Positions 1 to 6,216 are shown, counted from the first letter of the stretch. The stretch: DNA of 7,619 bases from Clostridia bacterium (GCA_029256365.1 JAQSYB010000098.1:1-7619), one strand, 5' to 3'. Notes: generated by a model not told the origin, from the sequence alone. Made by a program: numbers and translations.

Positions 1-261
1 TTGTCTGTACCGATCAAGAAAATGGATTTGTTTCCTCCCATGTTTATATCCATGTTGACCATTGGTGAGGAATCCGGCTCAATTGATGAAATATTAGACA
101 AAACAGCCAATTATTACGATGATGAAGCAGAAACTGCCATGGAGGGTATGACAAGGTTGGTAGAACCACTGATGCTAGTGTTTATAGCAGTTGTTGTAGG
201 TTCTATTGTAGCAGCAATCATATTACCCATGTTTGATATGATGAATAGTATTGCAATGTAA
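1..261 (+). CDS. pilC: Type IV pilus inner-membrane platform protein PilC/GspF, C-terminal fragment
   Basis: This is the last 86 codons of a GspF/PilC-family platform protein. The frame is open to the left edge of the window, so the TTG at position 1 is not a real start and most of the gene lies outside. The segment IGEESGSIDEIL (residues 21-32) matches the conserved signature of the second GspF cytoplasmic domain. A hydrophobic stretch at about residues 53-77, beginning LVEPLMLVF, is the final transmembrane helix. The protein ends just after it, as is usual for the family. PilC sits in the cytoplasmic membrane and links the assembly ATPases to pilin polymerisation. The genes to the left are expected to be pilB and pilT, but that is inference from typical gene order. 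A pilin gene follows 58 nt downstream. Confidence 0.93.
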   Translation: MSVPIKKMDLFPPMFISMLTIGEESGSIDEILDKTANYYDDEAETAMEGMTRLVEPLMLVFIAVVVGSIVAAIILPMFDMMNSIAM

Positions 262-279
262 ATATTTATATATTATGAT
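251..279 (+). promoter_or_regulatory. Possible sigma-A promoter for the pilin gene
   Basis: TTGCAA (251-256) and TATGAT (274-279) are separated by 17 nt and match the -35 and -10 consensus at 4 and 5 of 6 positions. The -35 box lies inside the last codons of pilC. Transcription would begin near 286, giving a leader of about 34 nt before the pilin start. A separate promoter would suit a major pilin, which is needed in far larger amounts than PilC. The region is AT-rich, so chance matches are likely. Confidence 0.35.
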
Positions 280-319
280 TATAGTACAAAGAAAAAACAA
301 AAAATAGGGGGATAAAATA

Positions 320-560
320 ATGAATTGGATGTACAGTAAGATCAACAACAGAAAAGGTTTTACTCTGATTGAGCTTGTAGTTGTAATTGCAATTATCTGA
401 AGCAAATGGAGAGGGATTAACAGAAGCAAGTATTGAAAAGTATGTAGATGTGCAAGTGACAGTAGGTACAGATGTTCCTACAGGAAGCGGTTGGTATGTT
501 AGAACAGGCTCACCTTTAGAAATTTATTTTGGTACAACTAAGATATTACCAAAACCTTAA
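320..560 (+). pseudogene. pilA: Major type IV pilin (PilA-like), internally deleted and frameshifted
   Basis: An ATG at 320, 8 nt after a GGGGG ribosome binding site (307-311), opens 26 codons that form a textbook class III prepilin leader and helix start: basic leader, KG^FTLIE cleavage motif (G13/F14, Glu at +5), then VVVIAII. A TGA at 398-400 ends it, exactly where pilins normally continue with GILAAIAVP. From 399 a second frame (offset by one) runs 53 codons to the TAA at 558-560. It begins EANGEGLTEASIEKY and contains GSGWYVRTGSPLEIYFGT, which looks like the C-terminal part of a clostridial pilin globular domain. Together only about 79 residues remain, against roughly 130-170 in intact pilins, so some 60-90 residues appear to be missing. 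The second half has no start codon with a ribosome binding site. A real deletion, a silent cassette or an assembly collapse could each explain this. Confidence 0.8.
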
Positions 561-597
561 TGATATTGAGATAAATAAATATTTTAATCCAGATATG

Positions 598-630
598 AAA
601 AGAGTCAACATAATAAATGTTGACTCTTTT
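598..630. terminator. Bidirectional intrinsic terminator between the pilin gene and the minor-pilin operon
   Basis: A perfect 13-bp inverted repeat, AAAAGAGTCAACA (598-610) and TGTTGACTCTTTT (618-630), encloses a 7-nt AT-only loop. Reading rightward it is followed by further T residues, giving a run of six (627-632). Reading leftward the stem itself ends in four T residues. It lies between two convergent gene sets: the pilin remnant ends 37 nt before it, and the minor-pilin operon's last stop codon begins at the very next base (631-633). It should stop both transcripts, more strongly in the plus direction. Confidence 0.88.
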
Positions 631-1032
631 TTATTCTTCAATTGTTACTTCACCATCTTCATCTATTGTAGCTTCTAAGATAACCTGTTGGATGATATCA
701 CCACTAATTTTGATGATTCCTTTAGACTTTATTACTATTTCATCATCGTCTTCTTCAATTTCAAAATTATACATCCGGCTTGTACCTTCCAATTCAATTT
801 CATCTTCATAGGGAAGGTCTAAGTCAAGACCTTCAGTTTCCAGCATATGCAGCCCATGATCGATACCGGCCTGTGCTAAATATCTGGCGATGGTTTTATC
901 CTCAATAGCTCTATTCAGCTTGATTTCACTGGATACTGAAAACAGCATTGCTGAGCCAAGTATTGTAACAAGCAGCATCAATATTAACGTAAGTGCTAGA
1001 GCACTACCTTTTTGATTCCTTAAATATTTCAT
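631..1032 (-). CDS. PilX/GspK-like minor prepilin
   Basis: A 133-residue secreted minor pilin-like protein. The N-terminus has a short basic leader, a likely cleavage site after G9 (NQKG^SALAL) and one hydrophobic helix at about residues 10-32. It lacks the usual Glu at +5. PilX_N-domain proteins and GspK also lack it, and in type II secretion GspK caps the pseudopilus tip. After the helix, the segment SSEIKLNRAIEDKTIARYLAQAGIDHGL fits the PilX/GspK pattern in which a membrane-proximal helix carries an AxxAGI-type motif. The C-terminal half is short, beta-rich and very acidic, with a run of acidic residues near 92-98. The ATG is supported by a GAGGTG site about 6 nt upstream. It is the last gene of the minus-strand operon, 24 nt after the PilW-like gene. 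The membership is fairly secure, but which minor pilin it corresponds to is inference. Confidence 0.75.
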   Translation of the reverse strand: MKYLRNQKGSALALTLILMLLVTILGSAMLFSVSSEIKLNRAIEDKTIARYLAQAGIDHGLHMLETEGLDLDLPYEDEIELEGTSRMYNFEIEEDDDEIVIKSKGIIKISGDIIQQVILEATIDEDGEVTIEE

Positions 1033-1056
1033 ATAACACCTCGAAAAATTTCTTTC

Positions 1057-2358
1057 TTAAAAGGGGAGCTCATTAATCCCCACTGCATCAAAGGTAACAT
1101 GAGAGCTACCGCTAACAGTAGTTTCTTTGGAAATAATGATTCCTCTGAAGGTAGAGCTTCCATTAATATCTACCACACCATTTGGTGCAAATAATATGCC
1201 GGTTACATTTACGTTGCCTGATAATTTAATATCTCCACTGCTTGCAATCAATACATTGCTAAAGTTATTATTTCCTTTGTCCTTAAAATCCAAATCACCA
1301 CCATAGAACTTCATATTGTCTCTAGGATCATCGTTTGAAGTATAACCCTTGGCGGCATACCAGCTGGCTGGCTGTAGTGGAGGTATACTGATTGTTGGAA
1401 ATACAATTGGTTCCACTGTCGCAACATGGGTAGCATTGACAGAAGCGATATAGCTTGGCTTTGTAAGAGTCCCAGTATAATAAATATGTCCTGACATGCT
1501 GTCGTAATTGCCATCTCCAAAGGTAACATTGCCATCAACATATATATTTCCGTTTAAATTTGGTGTTGTAGTAGTGAGGTTTCCATCAATCACAACTTTG
1601 CCATACAAGTTGGCACTGCCTGACATTGCAGTATTGCCTGTAATGAAAATATTGCTTGTGCCGTCTAACTTGCCAAGTCCAGCGCTACCTCCTAAGTCAA
1701 TATTACCTGCTATATAGATATTTTTGGTATTGATATACTGAACATTTCCCCCATGCAAGTCAAGATGTGTTTTGACAATAACAGTGGCATCATTACCATT
1801 TATAGTTGAACTGCCAGATACTTCGACTTCATTTCCAAGTACAAAGACTTTGTTGGCAATAATATATTCATATATACTTTCCTCGTCCTCTGGAATGTCA
1901 ATGGTAGCCTCAAATCTATATATTTTAAAGTCTGTAAATTTATTATTTGCAACATCAGTATAAATCCTTGCGCCTACAAGATGTTCATTTAATACTTCAA
2001 AATCGGTATCGGGGATGTCATGAAACTTCGTGATGCTGCCTTTTTTTCTAACAAGATAGGTGTCACTGCCACTTGATTCCATATAATACTCTATGTCGTC
2101 ATTGCTGCTATTTACAATATGAAGTTTAGAACCGACTTTTTCTATACTCTTGGAGTATTCAATGTCATTCTTAAGATAGTTGGAAATAACTCTGACTTGA
2201 TTTCTCTGATTGGATTCCCTTAATTGTACCGCTGAGGTTTTGTAGGTGAAGCTAATCATGGGATAAACAACCATAATCACCATGCCAAAAATAGCCATAG
2301 CAACAATAAGCTCAATCAAAGTGATGCCATTGTTATTGAATCGTCTTCTAATATTCAA
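1057..2358 (-). CDS. PilW-like prepilin fused to a large beta-helix (bactofilin-like) domain
   Basis: A 433-residue prepilin. The leader is MNIRRRFNNNG^ITLIE, with cleavage after G11 and Glu at +5 (E16), followed by a hydrophobic helix to about residue 36. Residues 40-170 resemble a PilW/PulJ-type globular pilin domain. From about 171 to the end the protein changes character: short repeated strands rich in G, N, S and T with regularly spaced I/V, such as VEVSGSSTING, NIYIAGNIDLGG, NIFITGNTAMSGSANLYG, NIYVDGNVTFGDG and DIKLSGNVNVTG. This is the pattern of a right-handed parallel beta-helix, as in polymer-forming (bactofilin-like) proteins. A proline/aromatic segment near 317-340 interrupts the coils. 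The start is TTG (2356-2358), chosen because AAGGGAGG lies 9 nt upstream and the prepilin leader begins there. The gene starts two bases after the stop of the PilV-like gene, so translation is probably coupled. A role as a tip adhesin or scaffold is inference. Confidence 0.82.
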   Translation of the reverse strand: MNIRRRFNNNGITLIELIVAMAIFGMVIMVVYPMISFTYKTSAVQLRESNQRNQVRVISNYLKNDIEYSKSIEKVGSKLHIVNSSNDDIEYYMESSGSDTYLVRKKGSITKFHDIPDTDFEVLNEHLVGARIYTDVANNKFTDFKIYRFEATIDIPEDEESIYEYIIANKVFVLGNEVEVSGSSTINGNDATVIVKTHLDLHGGNVQYINTKNIYIAGNIDLGGSAGLGKLDGTSNIFITGNTAMSGSANLYGKVVIDGNLTTTTPNLNGNIYVDGNVTFGDGNYDSMSGHIYYTGTLTKPSYIASVNATHVATVEPIVFPTISIPPLQPASWYAAKGYTSNDDPRDNMKFYGGDLDFKDKGNNNFSNVLIASSGDIKLSGNVNVTGILFAPNGVVDINGSSTFRGIIISKETTVSGSSHVTFDAVGINELPF

Positions 2359-2360
2359 TG

Positions 2361-2768
2361 CTAGTCGCCTCCCTTAATCACAGTAGATATTGAAAGCTCA
2401 CTCGCATTCACAGATTTGCCTACAATTGTAAGCTCAAATAGGCCGGGTTCTTCTAAATTTTTATTGATATAAACCTTTAGATTTATGTTATTTTCTGTTT
2501 TTTTAAAATAGTTTGATTGTGCTGTAAAGCCCTCATCGTCCAGCCATTCTTCTATGCTAGCCTCATTGTTAAAATCATCTTGCAACGATTTCATTTCATT
2601 TAAATAGCTGGTACACAAAGCTAGGGTTTTAAGCCTGTCATTGCTTATATTCCTTGCTTTGATAGTGGTAGATACAAAGCCGGACAAAATAACTCCAATC
2701 ATTGCAATGATAGCGATGGAGACAATTACTTCAATTAATGTAAATCCATTGTTCTTTCGTAGAATCAT
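2361..2768 (-). CDS. PilV/GspI-like minor prepilin
   Basis: A 135-residue minor prepilin and the first gene of the minus-strand operon. The leader MILRKNNG^FTLIEVIVSIAII has a perfect prepilin peptidase site after G8 and Glu at +5 (E13), followed by a hydrophobic helix to about residue 33. The mature part continues with a helix (TTIKARNISNDRLKTLALC) and a short beta-rich domain, matching the size and pattern of PilV or GspI proteins. The ATG is preceded by AAGGAG 9 nt upstream. The last codons, KGGD, are also the ribosome binding site of the next gene, whose start lies two bases past this stop. The protein would be processed by PilD, encoded divergently, and co-assembled with the PilW- and PilX-like proteins to prime pilus assembly. 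Assignment to PilV rather than another minor pilin rests on gene order and the domain's general look. Confidence 0.78.
   Translation of the reverse strand: MILRKNNGFTLIEVIVSIAIIAMIGVILSGFVSTTIKARNISNDRLKTLALCTSYLNEMKSLQDDFNNEASIEEWLDDEGFTAQSNYFKKTENNINLKVYINKNLEEPGLFELTIVGKSVNASELSISTVIKGGD
2368..2375 (-). promoter_or_regulatory. Ribosome binding site that fixes the TTG start of the beta-helix prepilin
   Basis: On the minus strand AAGGGAGG lies 9 nt before TTG (2356-2358) and within the last codons of the PilV-like gene. No ATG sits nearby in frame upstream of the leader, and starting at this TTG gives a complete prepilin leader. Ribosomes ending on the upstream TAG could re-initiate here directly. 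Confidence 0.7.
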
Positions 2769-2798
2769 TTCAAAAGCTCCTTACATAACATATAATTT

Positions 2799-2827
2799 AT
2801 TATATCATAAGTAATCTGATACAAAAT
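2799..2827 (-). promoter_or_regulatory. Promoter for the minor-pilin operon (extended -10)
   Basis: On the minus strand the sequence TGATATAAT (2807-2799) is a perfect -10 hexamer with a TGn extension. The -35 position 17 nt upstream (ATTTTG, 2827-2822) matches poorly, which is common with extended -10 promoters. Transcription would start near 2792, about 24 nt before the PilV-like ATG. The ribosome binding site AAGGAG follows in that leader. Confidence 0.5.
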
Positions 2828-2837
2828 GACATAATAA

Positions 2838-2866
2838 TTGAAAAATAGCAATTTTTCTTGTAATAT
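2838..2866 (+). promoter_or_regulatory. Sigma-A promoter for the pilD-pilMNO operon
   Basis: TTGAAA (2838-2843) and TAATAT (2861-2866) are separated by exactly 17 nt. Transcription would start near 2873, leaving a leader of about 148 nt before the pilD ATG. The box lies back-to-back with the minus-strand promoter, so the two may compete or share a regulator. It is the best-matching promoter in the intergenic region. Confidence 0.55.
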
Positions 2867-2900
2867 GGTATTAAGAATCAAAACAATACTTTATTAGACA

Positions 2901-3000
2901 TTCTCCTGTTTCGCAATTGCGGACAGGAGGTAATATTTTATTTTATCGCCATTTGCGAAACAAATCCAGGCAAAAGGCGAAGCGCTCGATGCGCTGAGAC
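2901..3000 (+). promoter_or_regulatory. Structured leader upstream of pilD, possible riboswitch-like element or dispersed repeat
   Basis: Three local hairpins can form: CTCCTGT/ACAGGAG (2903-2909 with 2923-2929) around a CGCAATTGCG palindrome; ATTTG/CAAAT (2951-2955 with 2961-2965) with a CGAAA loop, closed by CGCC/GGCG (2947-2950 with 2976-2979); and AGCGC/GCGCT (2981-2985 with 2991-2995) with a 5-nt loop. A competing 10-bp perfect pairing, TGTTTCGCAA (2907-2916) with TTGCGAAACA (2953-2962), would break the first two. The first hairpin is followed by a T-rich stretch (2931-2944), though not a clean U-run. GC content over 2941-3000 is 50%, well above the surroundings. I could not match it to a riboswitch class I know, including c-di-GMP-I and -II. 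A mobile or dispersed palindromic repeat is an equal alternative. Confidence 0.45.
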
Positions 3001-3020
3001 TTTAATTTAGGGGTGATCAT

Positions 3021-3776
3021 ATGCTGACTATGCAGATTCTAATTTTTGTACTAGGTCTTTCTATAGGCTCCTTTTTAAATGTGTGCATATACAGAATACC
3101 GGAAAAGAAATCCATAGCCTTTCCCGCATCACACTGTCCAACATGCGAACACAGCTTAAACGCCATTGATTTGATTCCTATTGTTGGTTATTTGATAAAC
3201 AAAGGCAAATGCAAATACTGTGGAGTGAAAATATCCATACAGTACCCAATGGTTGAACTGCTAACGGGTATATTATTTTTATTATTGTTTCATAAATTCT
3301 TTATTACCATGGAATTCATAAAATATATTGTATTGGTAAGTCTTCTTATCATTATTACCTTTGTTGATATAGAAAGGCAGGAGATACCGGACGAGCTTAT
3401 TTTATTTGGACTGGTTGCTGGACTTCTCTTTAATATTTACAACATCAAAACGGACATGGTTCCCGGAATCATTGGATTTATTTTGGGTGGTGGAGTATTT
3501 CTTATCATTGCTATGGTGACTAATGGTGCAATGGGCGGCGGCGATATTAAGCTGATGGCAGTGCTTGGATTATTTTTCGGATGGAAGCTTATAATAATGA
3601 TAGCATTGATTTCCTTTGTGATTGGTGCAGTAGTATCATTAATTCTGATTGCTGCCAAAGTAAAAAGCAGAAAAGACTTTATCCCATTTGGTCCGTTTAT
3701 CTCTATTGCTGCTTTATTAGTTATTTTCTATGGAACACAAATCATTCAATTTTACTTTAGGAGTATTTTAATATAA
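3021..3776 (+). CDS. pilD: Prepilin peptidase / N-methyltransferase PilD (type A24)
   Basis: A 251-residue polytopic membrane protease that cleaves prepilin leaders after the conserved Gly and N-methylates the new N-terminus. The N-terminal domain has GSFLNVCIYRIPEKKS and two zinc-binding CxxC pairs (C39/C42 and C64/C67), as in the bifunctional enzymes. The aspartyl protease domain has its first catalytic Asp in FVDIERQEIPDEL (D116) and the second in the GGGDIKLM motif (D175). About seven or eight hydrophobic helices are visible. Length is normal for the family. The ATG at 3021 follows AGGGG with a 7-nt gap; a second in-frame ATG three codons on has worse spacing. It is the first gene of the plus-strand operon, 19 nt before pilM. 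Its substrates include the three minor prepilins encoded on the opposite strand. Confidence 0.96.
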   Translation: MLTMQILIFVLGLSIGSFLNVCIYRIPEKKSIAFPASHCPTCEHSLNAIDLIPIVGYLINKGKCKYCGVKISIQYPMVELLTGILFLLLFHKFFITMEFIKYIVLVSLLIIITFVDIERQEIPDELILFGLVAGLLFNIYNIKTDMVPGIIGFILGGGVFLIIAMVTNGAMGGGDIKLMAVLGLFFGWKLIIMIALISFVIGAVVSLILIAAKVKSRKDFIPFGPFISIAALLVIFYGTQIIQFYFRSILI

Positions 3777-3783
3777 GAAAACC

Positions 3784-3790
3784 GGGGGGA
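3784..3790 (+). promoter_or_regulatory. Ribosome binding site for the TTG start of pilM
   Basis: GGGGGGA lies 5 nt before TTG (3796-3798). There is no ATG nearby in frame, and the TTG start gives a protein beginning MSKKDIISIDVGTS, with the actin-like phosphate motif at the usual distance from the N-terminus. This supports TTG as the true start. Confidence 0.65.
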
Positions 3791-3795
3791 TCGTC

Positions 3796-4854
3796 TTGTC
3801 AAAGAAAGATATTATATCTATTGATGTTGGTACGAGTAGGATTAAAATAGTTGCAGGAAGATGTTCAAATAATCACGTAAATATTAAAAAAGCGATTGCA
3901 ATTGACACACCACAGGGATGCGTTGAAGATGGCAAACTGATGTTCAATGATGGAAAAGCAGATATACTAAAACAAAGCATTGTACAAGCTTTGTCTGAGA
4001 ATAGAATCAGATATAAGAATGTAATATTTACAATCCAAAGCACCTCAATCATTAGAAGAGAGGTGAACGTACCCAAGGTCAAGCCGAATGAAATGGAAAG
4101 TATGATCCGATATGAAATTGAGCAATACCTTCCAATTGATTTAGATGAGTACATCATTGAATATAAGACCATTGAGGAGAATGGGGAGGACAAATCAAGA
4201 ATTTTAATCGCTGCCCTGCCAAAGGCGATTGCTGAGGATTATATGAGCATCGTTAAATTGTTGCAGCTTGAGCCAAATTCACTGGATATCAACTCCAATG
4301 CTATATCTAAGCTTTTTAGTATGAAGCAGCAAATAAATGATGCTGCTTATAATCTTGATAATACTGTAGCCTGTGTTGATTTGGGATGTAGTCATATCAA
4401 TATATGCATCATATCAAAAGGATTGTATCAGTTCAGTAGGATTATACAAGCCGGCGGTCGTGATCTTACGGCATCCATTGCGGAGACATTTAAAATATCC
4501 TTACAGGATGCTGAGAATATGAAGCTAGCTGAAGCCAATTTAAGCAAATTCGATTCTGGCGAAGATTCTGACATGTTAAATGAAACAATAAGCAACATCG
4601 TTTTCAGATGGGCAGATGAGATACAAAAAGTATTTCAATTTTATAAAACCAGAAATGCCAATAATCATATTGATGAAATTTACCTATACGGTGGTACTTC
4701 GAACTTAAGAGGTATTACGGATTATTTATCAAGAGCTGTAAATATGCCAGTTAAGCAAATTAAGACTTTAAGCAGTTTAAAACTTTCAAACCATATAGGT
4801 GCTGTGGACTTGGAGAACTATTTGAATTCTATTGGTGCAATTAATAGAAAGTAG
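3796..4854 (+). CDS. pilM: Type IV pilus assembly protein PilM (actin-like ATPase)
   Basis: A 352-residue cytoplasmic protein with the FtsA/actin fold. The first phosphate-binding motif is IDVGTSRIKIVAG (residues 9-21), the second is VDLGCSHINICI (194-205), and the adenosine-binding segment is LYGGTSNLRG (297-306). The 1C-like region includes EVNVPKVKPNEMESMIRYEIEQYLPID, typical of PilM. Length matches the family. PilM binds the cytoplasmic tail of PilN and forms a ring at the base of the pilus machine, linking the ATPases to PilN and PilO. The gene uses a TTG start and sits 19 nt after pilD and 12 nt before pilN, so it is surely in the same operon. No key motif is missing. Confidence 0.95.
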   Translation: MSKKDIISIDVGTSRIKIVAGRCSNNHVNIKKAIAIDTPQGCVEDGKLMFNDGKADILKQSIVQALSENRIRYKNVIFTIQSTSIIRREVNVPKVKPNEMESMIRYEIEQYLPIDLDEYIIEYKTIEENGEDKSRILIAALPKAIAEDYMSIVKLLQLEPNSLDINSNAISKLFSMKQQINDAAYNLDNTVACVDLGCSHINICIISKGLYQFSRIIQAGGRDLTASIAETFKISLQDAENMKLAEANLSKFDSGEDSDMLNETISNIVFRWADEIQKVFQFYKTRNANNHIDEIYLYGGTSNLRGITDYLSRAVNMPVKQIKTLSSLKLSNHIGAVDLENYLNSIGAINRK

Positions 4855-4866
4855 GTTTGTTAATAA

Positions 4867-5418
4867 ATGAAGGATTTTAACTTTTTTTCGCCATACTTGC
4901 AGGAAAAGCGTAACAAACGGCTGAAAAGAAACTATACCATTACAATTGTTTCATTGGTTATAATCGGACTGCTTTCTTTTGCGGTTTTAAACACATATCA
5001 GATTAACCAATATAAAAGTGAAATAAGCAAGGTAGAAAGCTATTTAAACGCTGAGCAAACAAAAAAGCTGCAGACGAAATATGAAGAAACAAAAAAGAGT
5101 ATGTTCATAGTCAATAAGTATTATGATAAGATGCTTGAAGTGGATAAGGCGCTTAACGCCCAAAATACAATTCATACAAGCTTATTGGATAAGCTTTCTT
5201 CTGTCATGCCGCAGGATTCGAATATAGTGAGTATGTCAATCAATATGAAGGATTTGGAAATCAAATATTCGATTATTGATTTAATACCTTTGGCTGAATT
5301 GGAGCACAATTTAAGAGCCCTTGATATATTTGACAAGGTTCATGTAAGTATAGTGGATGCTGATATAAACTATCATGCTATCATAAGCTGCAGATTAAAG
5401 GATGTGAATGTCGAGTGA
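4867..5418 (+). CDS. pilN: Type IV pilus alignment protein PilN
   Basis: A 183-residue bitopic membrane protein. The short cytoplasmic N-terminus contains DFNFFSPYL (residues 3-11), in the place of the INLLP-type motif through which PilN docks into PilM; here it has diverged. A basic stretch (KRNKRLKR) leads into one membrane helix at about 23-41, then a helical, probably coiled-coil stretch (45-85), and a small ferredoxin-like domain to the end. This matches PilN architecture and size. It should pair with PilO through the extracytoplasmic part and with PilM inside. The ribosome binding site is weak (AGG overlapping the pilM stop), so translation may depend on ribosomes arriving from pilM. 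It overlaps pilO by 4 nt. Confidence 0.88.
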   Translation: MKDFNFFSPYLQEKRNKRLKRNYTITIVSLVIIGLLSFAVLNTYQINQYKSEISKVESYLNAEQTKKLQTKYEETKKSMFIVNKYYDKMLEVDKALNAQNTIHTSLLDKLSSVMPQDSNIVSMSINMKDLEIKYSIIDLIPLAELEHNLRALDIFDKVHVSIVDADINYHAIISCRLKDVNVE

Positions 5419-6152
5419 GGCGAAAACTTACAAATAGGGAGAGGCTGCTAATCATTATAGCAGCGATATGTCTGGCGGCTGTCATACTTTATTATAGCGT
5501 ATTCAAACCTCAGCTTGAGGCAGTAAGTAACCTGGAGCAGCAAGCAAAGGGATATAGTATTATATTGAAGGATATAGAAGCAAAGGCCAATATAAATAAC
5601 CCAATATATATTGAAAATCAACTTCTGTATGAAAAGACTCAAGCACTGCTAAAAAGATATTACCCTGCTATCGTACAAGAGAACATCATCTTATTACTGA
5701 ATGAGAAGCTGAAGAAAGCAAACTTAAATGTTGTCTCCATGGCATTTTCAGAGCCTGGATTAAGTGATATGGAGCAAGATGAAGCTGCAGAGCTTCCTCA
5801 GATAAGTGAATTAGAAGACTTGGTGAGACAATTGTATAGCAATAAGCTTCCAGAGATTAAGCCAGCAGAGAAAAAAGAAATCCCGGAAGAAGAGACAGTC
5901 AATATTTATAAAATGACAGCAGCACTTTCTTTAAGAGGGAGCTACAACCAGATATACAGTTTTCTAGCTGATATTGAGTCAGAAAATAGAAGCATTACAG
6001 TGAGAGAGCTTCATATGGCGGACAACTTTAATAACGTATTAACCTGCGATCTTACATTAGACTTTTATTCCGTACCAAAGCCCTTTGAGCAGGAAGGGGA
6101 CGTTTTTGAATGGAGCATTGAAGGCGTGTATGGAAAGGAAAATCCTTTTTAG
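5415..6152 (+). CDS. pilO: Type IV pilus alignment protein PilO
   Basis: A 245-residue bitopic membrane protein with a short basic cytoplasmic N-terminus, one membrane helix (residues 11-29), a helical stretch (about 31-80) and an extracytoplasmic domain. It starts with GTG inside a GTGA overlap with the pilN stop, so the two are translationally coupled and likely made in equal amounts, as expected for a PilN-PilO heterodimer. The C-terminal domain seems split: strand NVVSMAFSE (105-113) is separated from TAALSLRGSYNQIYSFLADIE (168-188) by about 50 residues rich in E, D, P and K. The helix SYNQIYSFLADIES is a typical PilO signature. The protein is a little longer than usual because of that insert. 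No pilP or pilQ follows, in keeping with a bacterium lacking an outer membrane. Confidence 0.87.
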   Translation: MRRKLTNRERLLIIIAAICLAAVILYYSVFKPQLEAVSNLEQQAKGYSIILKDIEAKANINNPIYIENQLLYEKTQALLKRYYPAIVQENIILLLNEKLKKANLNVVSMAFSEPGLSDMEQDEAAELPQISELEDLVRQLYSNKLPEIKPAEKKEIPEEETVNIYKMTAALSLRGSYNQIYSFLADIESENRSITVRELHMADNFNNVLTCDLTLDFYSVPKPFEQEGDVFEWSIEGVYGKENPF

Positions 6153-6216
6153 AAGAGTGGTTTCCTAAGCATTAAAGTTGTTTAGTGGATATAAAGAAAT
6201 GAAATAATAGATTATT

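Noticed and set aside
223..429. Minus-strand open frame across the pilC end and pilin remnant
   Set aside because: Hydrophobic low-complexity translation of AT-rich DNA, antisense to clear pilus coding sequence.
387..560. Independent small gene starting at TTG 387 for the pilin C-terminal half
   Set aside because: No ribosome binding site precedes it and the peptide lacks a leader; it reads as the tail of a pilin.
617..811. Plus-strand open frame opposite the PilX-like gene
   Set aside because: Low-complexity Ser/Ile-rich shadow of the antisense gene with no ribosome binding site; it begins within the terminator hairpin.
2953..2997. Small TTG-initiated leader ORF coding a basic 14-residue peptide
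   Set aside because: The perfect AGGAGG upstream (2925-2930) is 22 nt away, too far for normal initiation, and it is buried in a hairpin. The start codon is weak and there is no other coding evidence.
2941..3000. c-di-GMP-I or c-di-GMP-II riboswitch before pilD
   Set aside because: The GAAA-containing hairpin and GGCAAAA run resemble pieces of the c-di-GMP-I aptamer, but the conserved GACGCAAAGC core and the paired receptor helix are not present in the right order, and nothing matches class II.
6134..6150. Terminator at the end of pilO (AAAGGA/TCCTTT hairpin followed by T residues)
   Set aside because: The stem is 6 bp with only two G-C pairs and a 3-nt loop, too weak to count on; it also overlaps the pilO stop codon.
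6167..6195. Promoter for comFB-aroK (TATAAA at 6190-6195)
   Set aside because: No acceptable -35 box at 16-18 nt upstream, so the genes are best treated as part of the pilus operon.
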